A stretch of 64,000 nt of DNA from Cavia porcellus. Lineage: Eukaryota; Chordata; Mammalia; Rodentia; Caviidae. Below the pieces are notes generated by a model. That model had not been told where the DNA came from. It made no database searches and saw only the letters and a program-made list of their open reading frames with translations. Position numbers and translations under genes: made by a program. Shown here one piece after another: positions 42,870 through 54,440 of the stretch; position 1 is the stretch's first letter; every line of letters begins with the position of its first letter. Location of the stretch: contig NW_026947502.1 in NCBI RefSeq assembly GCF_034190915.1, positions 4,944,785 to 5,008,784 on the forward strand. Reading direction: 5' to 3'.

Positions 42870-44088
42870 ATCAAGTTTTGTAGATCTGAAGCTTCTCTGT
42901 TTTTGAGGACCCTTTATGTGAGTGGGTTGCCAACAAGCCCACATCCAAAAGTAGATTTTATAGAGCAAAATCCTGAGGTGGGTACAATCTGGGACAAAAC
43001 TATGATCAACCAGTAAGATCACAAATAGTCATTTAGACAATACTGACCCAATGGGGGAACATGTCAGGTAGCAAGTGTACATGGAAAGAACAAGGTCCTT
43101 TTTAGGAAAAGATGAGTCTGGAGGCCCTGGTCCCTCACTTGGGTGATTTATGTCTATCCAGGCTTTATTGGACCAGGTGATAACAATTATAGTCTATTGC
43201 TTATCCCTGTGGGAGGCAACAGGCCTGGTCACTAGAGCCTTATCTTCAGGCCTGGCCTCCAACAGATGCCCTCCAGCCACAGCTGTGATCTGTTTCCATC
43301 TTCTGCACTGACTCCCTGGAGGGCCCAGGCCTGTTTGACTGCCTACATAATTTAGCTATCTATAACAGAAAGTCACGGGATATTTGGGGATTCCGATTCC
43401 CTTTTTCCGAGCTTTCTTTAGGTGATTATCAGAAATGCTTATCCAGCCTTGTTTCCGGATCACCAGCTGACGCTCGGCAACACCCCTGACTCTCACCTTC
43501 CCTACATTTCCAGGAGCCTGTCCACGTGAGAGACCCTGAAGCTGAAGACCTTGCAGCTCTCCCACAATCCTGCCACTGACTAGTCTGGGTGGCCCTTCCA
43601 GAGTGGGTACCATGTCTTCGCTGGGCCCCTCGCATCCGGCTCAGGGCCTAGCAATGAGCGGGTGCTTAGGGTGAGCTCGGGATCAAGAGACTTCGTACTT
43701 CAGGTCCCTGGTGTCCCCCGAGGAACCGCGTGATTCGGAGATCGTGATGCGGCAAGACAGAAAGAAAAGGAGGCGGAGTGACTGGGAGGGGAGTGCTTCC
43801 TACCGGCGGTAAGGGCGCTGCGTGATTGTCACAGCTCCAGTTAAGGACATACTCGGGGCCGAGTGTCCACAGCAGCACCCTCCCATACAGGTCGATGCGC
43901 CCCCAAGGGAGAGGAGCTTGCGGTCCCACTCCGGAGATTAACACAAAGTGGAGCGCCCACGAGGCCGGCACCGGAAGTTTCTTTGAGAGAAAAGACAAGC
44001 AGCGGAAGTTAGCCGACCACATCGCTTCCGCCTGTGGCCTCCAGCCGACTCTCCCACTCTCTACTGAACCTGGAAGCCCTCCACAGCT

Positions 44089-44111
44089 CACTTCCGTTTT
44101 GAGCGGAAGTG
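44089..44111. promoter_or_regulatory. HSPA4: Inverted ETS-like site pair
   Basis: Arms CACTTCCG (44,089-44,096) and CGGAAGTG (44,104-44,111) are exact reverse complements around a 7-base spacer. Each arm carries the CGGAAGTG core favoured by ETS factors such as GABP. Confidence 0.65.
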
Positions 44112-44177
44112 ACTGAGCGTTACGTACTTGGGGCGGGGCCTCCGGTAGAAGCGTTTAAGAGCCTGGATCTCGCGAGA

Positions 44178-44582
<405 letters not shown>

Positions 44583-45429
44583 TAAGTGGGAGGGGAGCTG
44601 GCCGCGTGCACCGGGTGGGGAGGTCGCGCTTGCACCAGTCGGCCCAGGGGATGGGGCCGAGGCTATCGCCTGCGTTCCCAGCTGGGGGCCCAGTGGGTAC
44701 CGGGTCAGCCGTGACTGCGGGCCGCCGCGAGCGTCGGTCTGTACCGACGCAAGGCTTCCCGCGCGGTTCATGCGGGGCCTTGGAGCTAGTCCTAAAGGAA
44801 AGCTCCGGTGGAAACTGGGGGGAAGGCTGGTGTGGGACATTGAATGGGCCGAAATGCTTTTTGTCCGGGGCATGATGACGTCTTTTGAGCTTAACAGAGG
44901 ACTCAGAGCTCTACATACAGCGAGCGGTTAATTAAAAAAAAGCTATTTGACTGAAATGGGTACTAGCGATTGCCGGCCGCGAGACTGTGGAGCAGTCAAA
45001 GTCCCACGTGAGTGGGGGCGGGGTAGCGCCCGGAAGAGAGGCTGCAGGAGGACAGGTAGCTTCGGCTGGGCCCAGTCTTGAGATGGGGGTGGAACGGGTG
45101 GCCAGAAAGAAAGGGATTTACCCAAATCACTGGTGACTTGTTATCATTACATTCACTTTTGCTTTCCACATCATTTCAGGATTTTGAGCTGTGAAATACT
45201 CATTCTCTGCCCAGGCTGTAGGGCAACTACGCCTTTGTAGCGGTGCACTTTGAAGATAATACATTCCACCCGGGTGTTGGCTACAGTTGTTCATGAATGA
45301 CTCAAGGGCTCAGTTTGACTTCTAGAACCTATGTTGAGTTATGGGACCAGTGTAGACAAAGCTCCAAAAGAGGTGACTCACCTAGGTCTTTTCTTGGTTA
45401 GAGTAAGAGCTTTGTTTTTGGAATACATG

Positions 45430-45715
45430 TAGATGATTTTCAACCTCATTTTCCCCTTAGAATCTCTTAGAAGACATTTTAAAAATTCGAGGTTCTCACT
45501 GTGCAGCTCTCCAGCCAAACTGTGCTCTTTATACTTTACTGCTCATAAACTTCCCCGCGTTCCACTTGGCAAATTCCAACCCCCTTATATCTTAACTCAT
45601 GTGCTTCACCTGAAATTCCCTTCCATAACCTTATGGTTTGCTGTCTCTTCCCCAAGTTTGTTTATAGTTTTCTTAACAGCTTTTTTGAGCAATCATGGAC
45701 AGCTCAACATTTAGT
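45430..45715 (+). mobile_element. L2-like LINE fragment
   Basis: CCACTTGGCAAATTCCAACC, ATCTTAACTCATGTGCTTCA and GAAATTCCCTTCC resemble the 3' region of L2, strongly diverged. A separate L2-like end (AATGCCTGGCATATAGTAAA) occurs near 48,530-48,556. Confidence 0.42.
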
Positions 45716-46202
45716 GTAGTCACAGAACAGTGGGACTATCACAATCAAATTTTCCTCACTCTTCCAAGAAAACAAAAAAGGTGGGGGAGGACACTGAAAC
45801 TGCATTCTTCTTTTTGGTTATAATTAAGGGTGGGTATTGTGATTTGTTTGCAAAGAAGTGTATGAAAGTACTTAAGTCTGTTCTTGAGCATTTGATCATT
45901 AATTTCCTGTTTGCTGCCTTTGGTCCTAGTTTTCTTTGTCTGTAATGGTAGTCTTTCCAAGGAACTAAAAGGGCCAGAGTGCTGAGTTGGGCATGTAGCT
46001 TCTCACTCCTTGTCTGGGTAATACTCAGCAAACTTGAGCTCCAAGGGGGACATGTGAAGAGAATACAATTAAGTGTCTTAAATTATTTCCTGTGTTTCAT
46101 ATACTATGTGGGACTGCTACATATTCAAGATTCAAGTAGTTTTCCTAGTATAGGGAATTAAACTCAGGTTTGCAGTGTTAATTTCCCCAGTCCTTTTTAA
46201 AC

Positions 46203-46305
46203 TTTTTTTTTTTGTTTTGTTTTGTTTTTGGTACGAGGATCGAACTCATGACCTTGGTATGCTTACCAGGCAAGTGCTTTAGTCGCTGAGCTAAATCCCT
46301 GGCCC
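46203..46305 (-). mobile_element. ID-type SINE
   Basis: Tail TTTTGTTTTGTTTTG, GGTACGAGGATCGAACTC to GAGCTAAATCCCTGGCCC. Confidence 0.85.
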
Positions 46306-46323
46306 TCCTTTTTAATTTTTAAA

Positions 46324-46434
46324 ACATTTTGAGACAGGGTCTTATTGTGTTGCCTGCGTGGCCTCAAGGTTGAGATCCTCCTACCTCAGCCTCCAAGAGT
46401 GCTGGGATCACAGGCATGTGCCACCATGCCTGGC
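46324..46434 (-). mobile_element. B1-type SINE, shortened
   Basis: GAGACAGGGTCTTATTGTG to GTGCCACCATGCCTGGC. Confidence 0.82.
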
Positions 46435-46540
46435 TCATTTTGGCACGTTTGTTCATGTGTATAACATACTTTGATTGTCATTCCTCCTCCCAGTTTCAAA
46501 GTTGGAGAAGTTTCAATTCATATTTTTATAACTGATTTTT

Positions 46541-46686
46541 GTTTTTGTCATTTCAAAACAGGGTTTCACTCTGATTTAGGCTGGCCTTCGGCTCACTTTG
46601 TAGCCCAGATTGGCCTCAATCCAGCGATCCTCCTGCCTCAGCCTCCCATGTGCTAGAATTGCAAGGTGTTCACTATCACACCTGGC
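46541..46686 (-). mobile_element. B1-type SINE
   Basis: Reverse copy with both duplicates; the left end is diverged. Confidence 0.8.
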
Positions 46687-46774
46687 CTGATTTTGTTAAT
46701 TTAGATCTCTGTATTGGAATTTTAGGCTAATTAGAAGTAGCAGAAATCTTTATTTTTGTAGAAGGTGGATGTTT

Positions 46775-46890
46775 TATTTTTTTGGTCTTTTGGAGACAGG
46801 GTTTCAGTATGCAATTTAGGCTGGCCTTGAACTTCTGTAGCCCAGGCTGACCTCAGACTTAGCCTTCCTTCTGCCTCAGCCTCCTGGGTG
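46775..46890 (-). mobile_element. B1-type SINE, 5'-truncated
   Basis: GAGACAGGGTTTCAGTATGC to GCCTCAGCCTCCTGGGTG. Confidence 0.8.
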
Positions 46891-46944
46891 TCATCTTGCT
46901 AGGTGAGGAAGATGAATGTCATTTCAAATTGTGAATTGTGATAT

Positions 46945-47059
46945 TTTGTTTTTTGAGATAAGGTCTTGCTAAGATGGCTAGGCTGCTGTGTGGCCCAGGC
47001 TGACCTCATGATCCCTTTGCCTCAGCCTCCTAAGCAGTGAGATTATAAGCTTATGCTCT
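46945..47059 (-). mobile_element. Old B1-type SINE
   Basis: GAGATAAGGTCTTGCTAAG to CCTCAGCCTCCTAAGCAG. Confidence 0.68.
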
Positions 47060-47066
47060 GGATTCT

Positions 47067-47189
47067 TTTTTTTTTTTTTCTTGGCGACAGGAACTCACTG
47101 TGTAGTATAGGCTGCTTTTGATTTCACATCAGTACTCCTGCCTTAGCCTCTCCAGTGCTAGGATAGGTTAGCACCACCATGCCTGGCTA
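47067..47189 (-). mobile_element. B1-type SINE, shortened
   Basis: T run, GACAGGAACTCACTGTG to GCACCACCATGCCTGGC. Confidence 0.78.
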
Positions 47190-47841
47190 GATCTCCATTT
47201 TTGAGGATCTAGTGAAATCTTTGCCTTTCCACCAAATTCAAGCTTCTTTCAAGTTAGCAGCACAGCAGCCACTGTGCTAAGAACTGGAGGCAAGAAGACA
47301 AATGGTATCCTGCTGTCACGGAATAGCTAGTGAAAAAGCCAGATGTTAAATAAGTATGTAATTACTGATTGGTAAAAAATAAGATGAGAAAGTACAGGAT
47401 ACAGTGAGAGTGTAACAGGGAGACATAAGATCAGTTGGATGAGGTCAAATTGAACGGTGCTCTGAGAGAAGTGGAGGATGAGCAGTTTATTTTGAAGATC
47501 ACGGTGGGACTGAGGATGAACTGTTAAGCCACTGAAGGGACCACAGGTAAGACCTGAGGCCAGAGGAGCAAGGTACCCTTGACTGAGAGGGCCAGGCTGC
47601 TTTGGGCCCCTTGAGGAGATGGCCTGGGGTGAATTGGAAGAGTTAGTCCTGCCCCACACTAGGTTATGGCTGGCTGGGCCTGTAAGCGCTGTTTATTTTT
47701 TCACCAGTTTACATTTAAGAAATGTGATTGGCTGTTGTGAGGAGAGTGGGGCAAGTGATCTTTTACAGTGCTTACCCCATGTGGAAGTTGTTGGTTTCCA
47801 CCAGTGTGATAGTGTGGGAGAGGACGAGTGGCCTCACAGTA

Positions 47842-47984
47842 CGTTTTTTTGGGTTTTTGATTATTGCGCAGGTGTTGAAACTGGGTTTCCTGTGCCCTTC
47901 AGGCTGGCTTTGAATTTGCAAGGATCCTCACACCTCAGCCTCCTGAGTGCTGGGATCATGGGCAGGCACTGCCACTCCTAGCTA
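47842..47984 (-). mobile_element. B1-type SINE, diverged
   Basis: The tail side is diverged; TTCAGGCTGGCTTTGAATT and CCTCAGCCTCCTGAGTGC are clear. Confidence 0.72.
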
Positions 47985-48687
47985 TGATACTAATAGTCTG
48001 GTATAATAATAAAATTGGTGAACTAAGACTAAGTTGCCGCTCCTGATCACTTGCTGTTTGTTGTGTATCATCTCATAACTTTTCCTTACACACACACGTA
48101 CATATATGTGTGTTGAAACACAGGATCATTCAGTATTTTGTAATAGTTTTCTCTCACATTTCAGACATTTTTCATAGTAAATAAAAATTTGCCTTCAAAA
48201 ATGTATGATCTATTACAGCTCTACTGCGTTTTCTTCAAATTTCTAATTTGTTTTGCTGTTACAGATAGTTTTTCAGCAAGTAGTTTTATGTATTTATGTT
48301 CACATGTTCATATTTTTAAATTTGTTGGATCAATTTCCAGAAGTGAAATTGATAGGGCAGAGAATGTGCTTATAGTTTCAGGACATACTGCCGGAATACT
48401 TTCCAGAAGTTTGAGGGGTTAGTTTGTATAGGAATATAAGTGATTCTCTACCTCACTGAAGATTATGAGAATTACAAATGAGAATAAAACTGTACAATGC
48501 ATGCTTTTTTTTTTAAACTTAGTGCATAGAATAATGCCTGGCATATAGTAAATAATGCCAAAATGTGTTCTCTACTGCAATTACATCTTATATTTATTAG
48601 TGCTTTTATTACTGGGTGAGAGTCTAGGGATAGTAAAATGAATGAAACCTGGAAGTTTGCCTTTCAGGTTGTAAGCTGTGCATCTTT

Positions 48688-48787
48688 TTTTTTTTTTTTT
48701 TTTTTTTTTTTTGGGTACTGGGGATTGAACTCACGACTGTGGGCTTGCAAGGCAGGTGCTTATGCTGCTGACCTAAATCCCCAGCCC
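48688..48787 (-). mobile_element. ID-type SINE
   Basis: Long T run, GGGTACTGGGGATTGAACTC. The imperfect TSD is AGCTGTGCATCTTTT / AGCTGTGTACCTTTT. Confidence 0.88.
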
Positions 48788-49614
48788 AGCTGTGTACCTT
48801 TTAATGTTCAAAATTTACTAAGGATGTGGTGAATTTTAGGAACTGTAGATCTGAAAAGTATAAGTTGATTGGTCTGTTTGGTGGTGTTTGTTACTTTCTA
48901 GTTCAGAGCTAAGGAAAAACCCAGACAATACTAAAGTGGTATGCATTCCCATGTGGATTTTGCCACTACTCTTATTTGACAGTCTTACTATTGTGGGTTT
49001 ATGAAAAGCTTATTTTCTTTTGTGGTTTAGCAAAGATTAACAGCTTTCTAATATACTGAGAGTAGTTCTGCACACACCTCAAATATGAAACTATTAAGGA
49101 TGTGTGGGATTGTGGTTTTTCATAGTAATAGCAGAATGTGCATAAATATTTGGTCAGTAGCATCTTGTACTGGGGGGAACAAGTTACCTGGCTGAATGAA
49201 TGTACTGTTTCTAAGACTCAAAGTTTAGACTAGAGGGATCTGGAACTGAAATTTGAATTCACTTCCTGCATATCAGGAGGATGAAGAATCAGTTCAAACT
49301 GATGTGCTTTGAAATGGAGGAAAAGTCATGTCCTGCTGAGAGGGAACATGATTACTGACGATTTACACCGCCTTGACTTGGCATTGTGTAAAGTAGATAA
49401 GAAGTATGAGACGATTCCTGCACTTTGAGGTGTAATTGATTTGGGATGATACGGGAATGACATAAAGGAAACTAGCATGAGAATACAGTTGTGGCCAGGA
49501 TTATAGTGCACACTGAGATGGACATGTTCAGGGGGAGGGTACGTTGGTGCGGACTGGAGTGATAGGAAAGGCAGAATGAGATATGAGCAAATGGGGTCAA
49601 AATACATGGTGGAA

Positions 49615-49758
49615 CAGGGCGTGGTGGCTCATGCCTATACTCCCAGCACTCAGGAGGCAGAGGCAGGAGGATCATCTCGAGTTTGAGGCCAGTCTGGGCT
49701 ATATAGTGATCTTAAGGCTGCCTGAACTATGTAGCTGGACCCTGTCTCCAGAAAAAAA
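49615..49758 (+). mobile_element. B1-type SINE
   Basis: CAGGGCGTGGTGGCTCATGC to CCTGTCTCCAGAAAAAAAA with both duplicates. Confidence 0.87.
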
Positions 49759-49994
49759 AGTTCTGGTGGAACCTATTTGGGTAGCCTGAGTGAAGGTAGG
49801 AAATAGAAAAGGGTGGTCTGGGAAAGGCTCCTGTGTGACGAACCCCGCCTGGGGGGGTGCAGCTTCGGACCAGGCAGCCCCACCCTGACCTAAAGTAAAT
49901 TCCCAGGGGGAGTTTTCCCTGGGTTTTGCAGTAACAGGTATGAACACTCTAGCAGCAGTTTGATGATCATGTATGATACTGCAAACAGGACAAT

Positions 49995-50040
49995 AGAAAA
50001 AAAAAGAAAAAAAAAAAAAAGAAAAAAAGAAGAAAAAAAA
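49995..50040 (+). repeat. A-rich low-complexity run
   Basis: Long A runs broken by single G residues. No SINE body adjoins it. Confidence 0.85.
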
Positions 50041-50831
50041 CGGCCTGGGAAACAGTAGAAGAGCATGTGTGCGGGGGTTTGGAGTGAGATAGCCTTGGTT
50101 TTGAATTCTAGACTTACTGTTTACCAACTGTGTTTCTGGGTACATGAACTTGAATTGGTTCTTTGTCTGCGAAGTGGGCCAGTAATAGTTCTTTGCCCAG
50201 AGTGTTGGGAAGTATCAGGTGCAGGACAGAGTGTGCTGCCTGCTTAAGGAGATGTGTAATGAAATCTGTCAGACAGCGAGCTTCACCTGCTGGCGTGAAC
50301 AGGGCTTCGAGTGGCCTGGCGTGTTTGGAGGCGGGCTGTGTGCACGGGTTGAGAATTCTTGGTGGGGGATGGCAGGAGGTCCCTTTTCTTTTAAGGGTTC
50401 TTGTCAGAATCCTGGGCACTCCTCGAGGAGAAGGAGGCAGCAGAATGGCGTTTCCTTTTTTTTTTTTTAAAGGACTTATATGTTAGGACTGGGTTTATTT
50501 GGATTGTACACAAGTACTTAACCTGCATGCTAATAGTTGGCCATCTATGGTGGTGAGGGATGTGGAACTTCAGATCTCTTTATTTTTTTCTTGATACCTG
50601 TTCTTTTTTTTTGTGTGTGTGTGTGGGCTTTCTCCCCCTTCCTCATGAGTTTATACAGAAACGGCAAGTTAATCTTTTCAGGCTTTCTACTTACTTAAGT
50701 AGTAGATGCCTTTTGTAAGCTTTTAGTTTTAAACCACTTTGTGTTTTATATATTGACTCATTTCAGTGAATTGATCATCCTGCTTTTTTTCCCCATTTGC
50801 TTTTAAAACTTAATGAAAGTAGGTGTTTTTA

Positions 50832-50891
50832 TTTTTATTTTTTGCTACTGGGGATCAAACTCATGACCTCAGGCTTGTCAGGCAGAAGCTT
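50832..50891 (-). mobile_element. ID-type SINE, truncated
   Basis: GCTACTGGGGATCAAACTC to GTCAGGCAGAAGC, then a T run; the A-box half is missing. Confidence 0.72.
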
Positions 50892-51366
50892 TTTTTTTTT
50901 TTAATGTCCCAGTGAATAGGTAATTGTAAAACTGGTTGGCTGGATTTCTGAGGACAGGTGAAGCTGAAACAATTTTCAGAGCAATCTAGTTCTAATTTGT
51001 CTGTTTTTATATAAAATAGATTCCATGGCTTTATTGGGGCTGAAAGAGCTTATCTATGATATACTGTTCTCTGTTACAAACCCTTTAAAAGTGTCTCATC
51101 AGATTTAATCTACAGAAATCCTGTGAGTGCTGTGATTTCCCCCATTTTAGAGATGAGCAAATGAAATCTCAAAGATGCAGGGACAGGAGCCACACAGTTA
51201 GAAAGGTCGCCCACCCTGTCTTGTCTTAGTGCTTTTTATTGATCCACCAAGTTGATGCCAAGGTGAAAAAGTCTGGATTTCTTTTTCTAGTACAATAGTT
51301 GTTCTATTACAGGACTTTTTTTTTTTTTTAAAAGCATATAAGAAAACAAAACAAAAAATTAAAAAT

Positions 51367-51451
51367 TGGGCTGGGGATTTAGCTCAATGGCATAAGTGCC
51401 TGCCTGGCAAGCGTGAAGTTGTGAGTTCCATCCCTTGGTACCCCCAAATAA
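51367..51451 (+). mobile_element. ID-type SINE
   Basis: GGGCTGGGGATTTAGCTCAA and GAGTTCCATCCCTTGGTACC. Confidence 0.88.
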
Positions 51452-51520
51452 AATTGATGTGATATATTTGTAGTATAATTTGTGTCCTTTTTTAATGTAA
51501 TCGTGCTTCTGCTTCGAGCA

Positions 51521-51595
51521 CCCCCCTGTACTGGGAATTGAATTTAGGACCTTGTGCTTGCCAGGTAGGCATTTGTGCCACTGAGCTGTATTCCT
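51521..51595 (-). mobile_element. ID-type SINE
   Basis: TGTACTGGGAATTGAATTTA to CCACTGAGCTGTATTCC. Confidence 0.75.
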
Positions 51596-51895
51596 GTTGT
51601 ATTTGCCACGTAACATAATTAATAATCGTATAATAAAAATCGTATAATATGGTAAGGCAAGTATGACATTTTTGCATTACCTGAGTTGGGACTTGGAGGT
51701 TTAATTGCTGTGTTATGTGGTAAAGACAGACTCCATTAGTGACATCTTACTGATTTGTAAGAAGTTGGGAACTATTTGCAGCAGCTATGATTAGGTCAGA
51801 AAAAGGAGGTTGAATATGTGAACTGAGACATACTTATTTGGCTTTTTGAAATATGTGAAACACTTCTCATTACTTTGAAGAAAGCAGGTTTTGTT

Positions 51896-51990
51896 TTTTT
51901 CTTTTTGAGACATGGTCTGAGGCTGGCCTGGGTTACAGAGTGAGTTCAAGGCCAGTTTGAATCACATAGATTCCATCTTAAAAAACCAAA
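51896..51990. mobile_element. Rearranged B1-type SINE (inverted halves)
   Basis: CTTTTTGAGACATGGTCTGA is the reverse tail side; from GAGGCTGGCCTGGGTTACAG onward the text is a forward B1 right half with tail. The two halves face each other. Confidence 0.62.
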
Positions 51991-52431
51991 AATAGATTAA
52001 AGGGTGAAAGCAGCTGGTGGAGAAGGAAGTGATGTGAGTGAAGGTTGCACAGGGCGTGGTTCTAGAGGATGAGCGTGGAAAACAGGAGCTGTGAGGGCAG
52101 AGGCACCAACTTCAGGACCACTGAAGCCTCAGCGCTGTTTTACAGCTTCCATCAGTTCCAGTTTTGCCTCCTAAAAGAAGCAGTAAATAGATCAAACCAG
52201 TTTGTGAACTGGTGATTGAGAAGAGACTTAAGGAGAATGAACTTTGCTGTCCGTAATTCTGAGTCCTTGGAAGCTAGCTCTGGAAAAGCAGGTTTTTTAG
52301 TTAATATGCAGTAGTATGAGAGTTGTTAGCAGGGTTTCTTTCCAGGTGAGGTTGTGCGCTGTCTTTAAGACAAGAACATTATTTAGTCAATACAGTGGTG
52401 TGAGACTCAGGGTGGTGGGGCCTGGCGTCTC

Positions 52432-52470
52432 CCTCTGTCTCTGTCTCTGTCTCTGTCTCTGTCTGTCTCT
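52432..52470 (+). repeat. (TCTCTG)n microsatellite
   Basis: About six TCTCTG units, slightly irregular at the end. Confidence 0.9.
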
Positions 52471-52610
52471 CGTATCTTGCACAGGTGGTTCAGACGTGTA
52501 CTCCAGTTTTTAAGTAACAGTTCTCAGGGGCAGCCCGTTCTGTGGACTATTGTACTCAAAACAAAGGTTGAAATGGAGGGCGTTATGTTGTATGTGAAGT
52601 CTGTCACTTT

Positions 52611-52740
52611 TTTTTGGTCTTTTTCCTTTTTATTGGTACTGGGGATCGAGGTACCGATCCTAGGAACTAGGAACCGAGGTATCAGGGACTGCCTGCTTGC
52701 AAGGCAGGCGCTTATGCCGCTGAGCTAAATCTCCAGCCCC
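52611..52740 (-). mobile_element. ID-type SINE with internal insertion
   Basis: Standard tail and GGTACTGGGGATCGA, then about 35 foreign bases containing GGTACCGATCCTAGG and GGAACCGAGGTATC, then the normal CTGCCTGCTTGCAAGGCAGG remainder. The perfect TSD is AAGTCTGTCACTTT. Confidence 0.88.
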
Positions 52741-52837
52741 AAGTCTGTCACTTTGAAGCTGAGATTCCTAAGTCTTGCTGGTTTTGAATGTAGCGCTGCA
52801 TAAAGTTTGTTTCTTAAATGTTTGTTTTATCTTCTAG

Positions 52838-52895
52838 GGCTTGCATTTCTTTTGGTCCTAAGAATCGTTCAATTGGAGCAGCAGCTAAAAGCCAG
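52838..52895 (+). CDS. HSPA4: HSPA4 coding exon 2
   Basis: 58 nt. Acceptor TTATCTTCTAG; the first base completes Pro-36, followed by ACISFGPKNRSIGAAAKSQ. The donor is CAG|GTAGAA. It ends in phase 0 after residue 55. Confidence 0.98.
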
Positions 52896-53110
52896 GTAGA
52901 ATTTTCTTTTTCAAATCCCTTCTCTTGGTTGTCTGTCACTGACAGTTCCTGGGTGTGTGGCTGGCAGAGCCAGACCTGATTCTCTTCATACATATTTGAG
53001 TGGGAAACAGCTCTGAAGTAGAAATATCAGTATCATATATTTATTGTAATACATCAGTATAATATCCGTGCAATATCAGTATATTTATTGTAAACTGCTA
53101 CCATGTATTT

Positions 53111-53214
53111 TTTTTTTTTTTTCCTTTTTCCTTTTTATCGGTACTGGGGATCGAGCTCACGACTGCCTGCTTGCAAGGCAGGCGCTTATGCCGCCGAGCT
53201 AAATCTCCAGCCCC
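53111..53214 (-). mobile_element. ID-type SINE
   Basis: Full-length reverse copy. The TSD is CTGCTACCAT(G/T)TATTT. Confidence 0.92.
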
Positions 53215-53252
53215 CTGCTACCATTTATTTGCCCAGATCAGTTGATCATTCT

Positions 53253-53371
53253 TTCTTTCAACAGGGTCTTGCTATTAATTCAGGCTGGCCTTCAACTCAT
53301 TATGTAGCCCAGGCTGGCCTCCTGCCTCAGCTTCCTGAGTGCTGGATTACAAGTGTGTACCCCAAGGCCTG
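53253..53371 (-). mobile_element. B1-type SINE, shortened
   Basis: CAGGGTCTTGCTATTAATTC to GTGTACCCCAAGGCC. Confidence 0.78.
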
Positions 53372-53578
53372 TTGATCTTGTTAATCAAGATTCTTAAGAA
53401 AGATCCACCTCCAGAGACATATTGAAGCATTTGTCGTTAGTTTGCTTTGTAAACTAGGTACCTGGTACCTGTGCTGGTTTCTAAGTAACCAGAGCAGCAA
53501 ACTCTCTCTGTAAATTAAGGACCTGCCTATTGTTCTTTTTATGGTTCATTCTGGAACAACATACAGAATGAATAACTC

Positions 53579-53697
53579 TGCTGGGCTTGGTGGCACATGT
53601 ACCTGTTAATCCTGGCACTCAGAAGACTGAGGCAGTGGGATTGCTGTGAGTTCAAGGCCAGTCTGAACTCCATAGTACCCCACAAAAAAAGAAAGAG
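53579..53697 (+). mobile_element. B1-type SINE, shortened
   Basis: CTGGGCTTGGTGGCACATG to an ACCCCACAAAAAAAGAAAG tail. An ID follows directly at 53,698, giving a third B1-then-ID arrangement, but no bracketing TSD was found. Confidence 0.8.
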
Positions 53698-53788
53698 GGG
53701 CTGGGGATTTAGCTCAGCTGCATAAGCGCTTGCCTTGCAAGTGCATAGTTGTATTTGATCCCTGGTACCCCCCCCAAAAAAAAAGGAA
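53698..53788 (+). mobile_element. ID-type SINE
   Basis: GGGGCTGGGGATTTAGCTCA to GATCCCTGGTACC, then C and A runs. Confidence 0.87.
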
Positions 53789-53857
53789 CTTTTTTTTTTA
53801 ATCAGTACCAGGGATCGAATTCACGCTTATGCCGCTGAGCTAAATCCCTGGCCCCTA
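53789..53857 (-). mobile_element. ID-type SINE lacking one hairpin segment
   Basis: GTACCAGGGATCGAATTCAC joins directly to GCTTATGCCGCTGAGC; the GACTGCCTGC..GCAGGC segment is missing. The TSD is AAA(G/C)GAACTTTT. Confidence 0.85.
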
Positions 53858-54042
53858 AACGAACTTTTCTTAGGCTGCAGTTTATGAGGCTAAGAAAATT
53901 GTGCTTGGTCGTTGGTTGTTAATTAAATTGTTTTATAGTCTTATTTGCAGAAAGTTTAAGTTATCAGGAGGAAGTAGATAACTTGAAGACTGTTTCCTAA
54001 TGTGTTTCTTTTTAAAATTCCAGTGTTTTTAAACTTGGTTTC

Positions 54043-54142
54043 GGGTTGGGGATTTAGCTCAGCAGCGTAAGTGCCTGCCTGGCAAGCACAAGGTCCTGAG
54101 TTCAATCCCCGGTACTGAAAACAAAAAAACAAAAACAAAAAC
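54043..54142 (+). mobile_element. ID-type SINE
   Basis: GTTGGGGATTTAGCTCAGCA to CAATCCCCGGTACTG with a CAAAAACAAAAA tail. The TSD is AACTTG(G/A)TTTC. Confidence 0.9.
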
Positions 54143-54440
54143 AACTTGATTTCATTGTTGAACAGTTAAAGTGCTCAGTGCACTGCCCTGTTCTAAGGGT
54201 GTACTTCCTGTGCTACAGTTTTTCCTTTTGGCAGCTGTTCAAGCAGGGCCTGCCTCGGAGGCCTCACCTGTTTTATCAAAAGACCCTGTGTGCGATTGTG
54301 AGGAGCCCTGTGCTATCTCCGTGGAGGGTTTCTTGGATCAGCCTTGAGAGGAGGCACCAGTGAGTCCTAACCACAAATTCACTTGGGAAAATTTTAAAAG
54401 TCTTTGCCAATATTTTCTTCTTTTAAGTATTTTTTTCTTT

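Larger units (their letters stand above)
24981..43929. other. ZCCHC10-HSPA4 intergenic region
   Basis: 19 kb with no supportable gene. SINEs fill much of it. Larger unique or unclassified spacers: 24.98-25.19, 25.56-25.73, 26.53-26.93, 28.28-28.58, 28.67-29.22, 30.82-31.14, 31.46-31.87, 33.02-33.56, 34.25-34.89, 35.10-35.35, 35.77-36.58, 37.04-37.48, 37.65-37.80, 39.08-39.55, 39.90-40.63, 41.39-41.74, 42.34-42.66 and 42.87-43.9 kb. Short open frames in these spacers show no conserved-protein signature. Confidence 0.7.
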
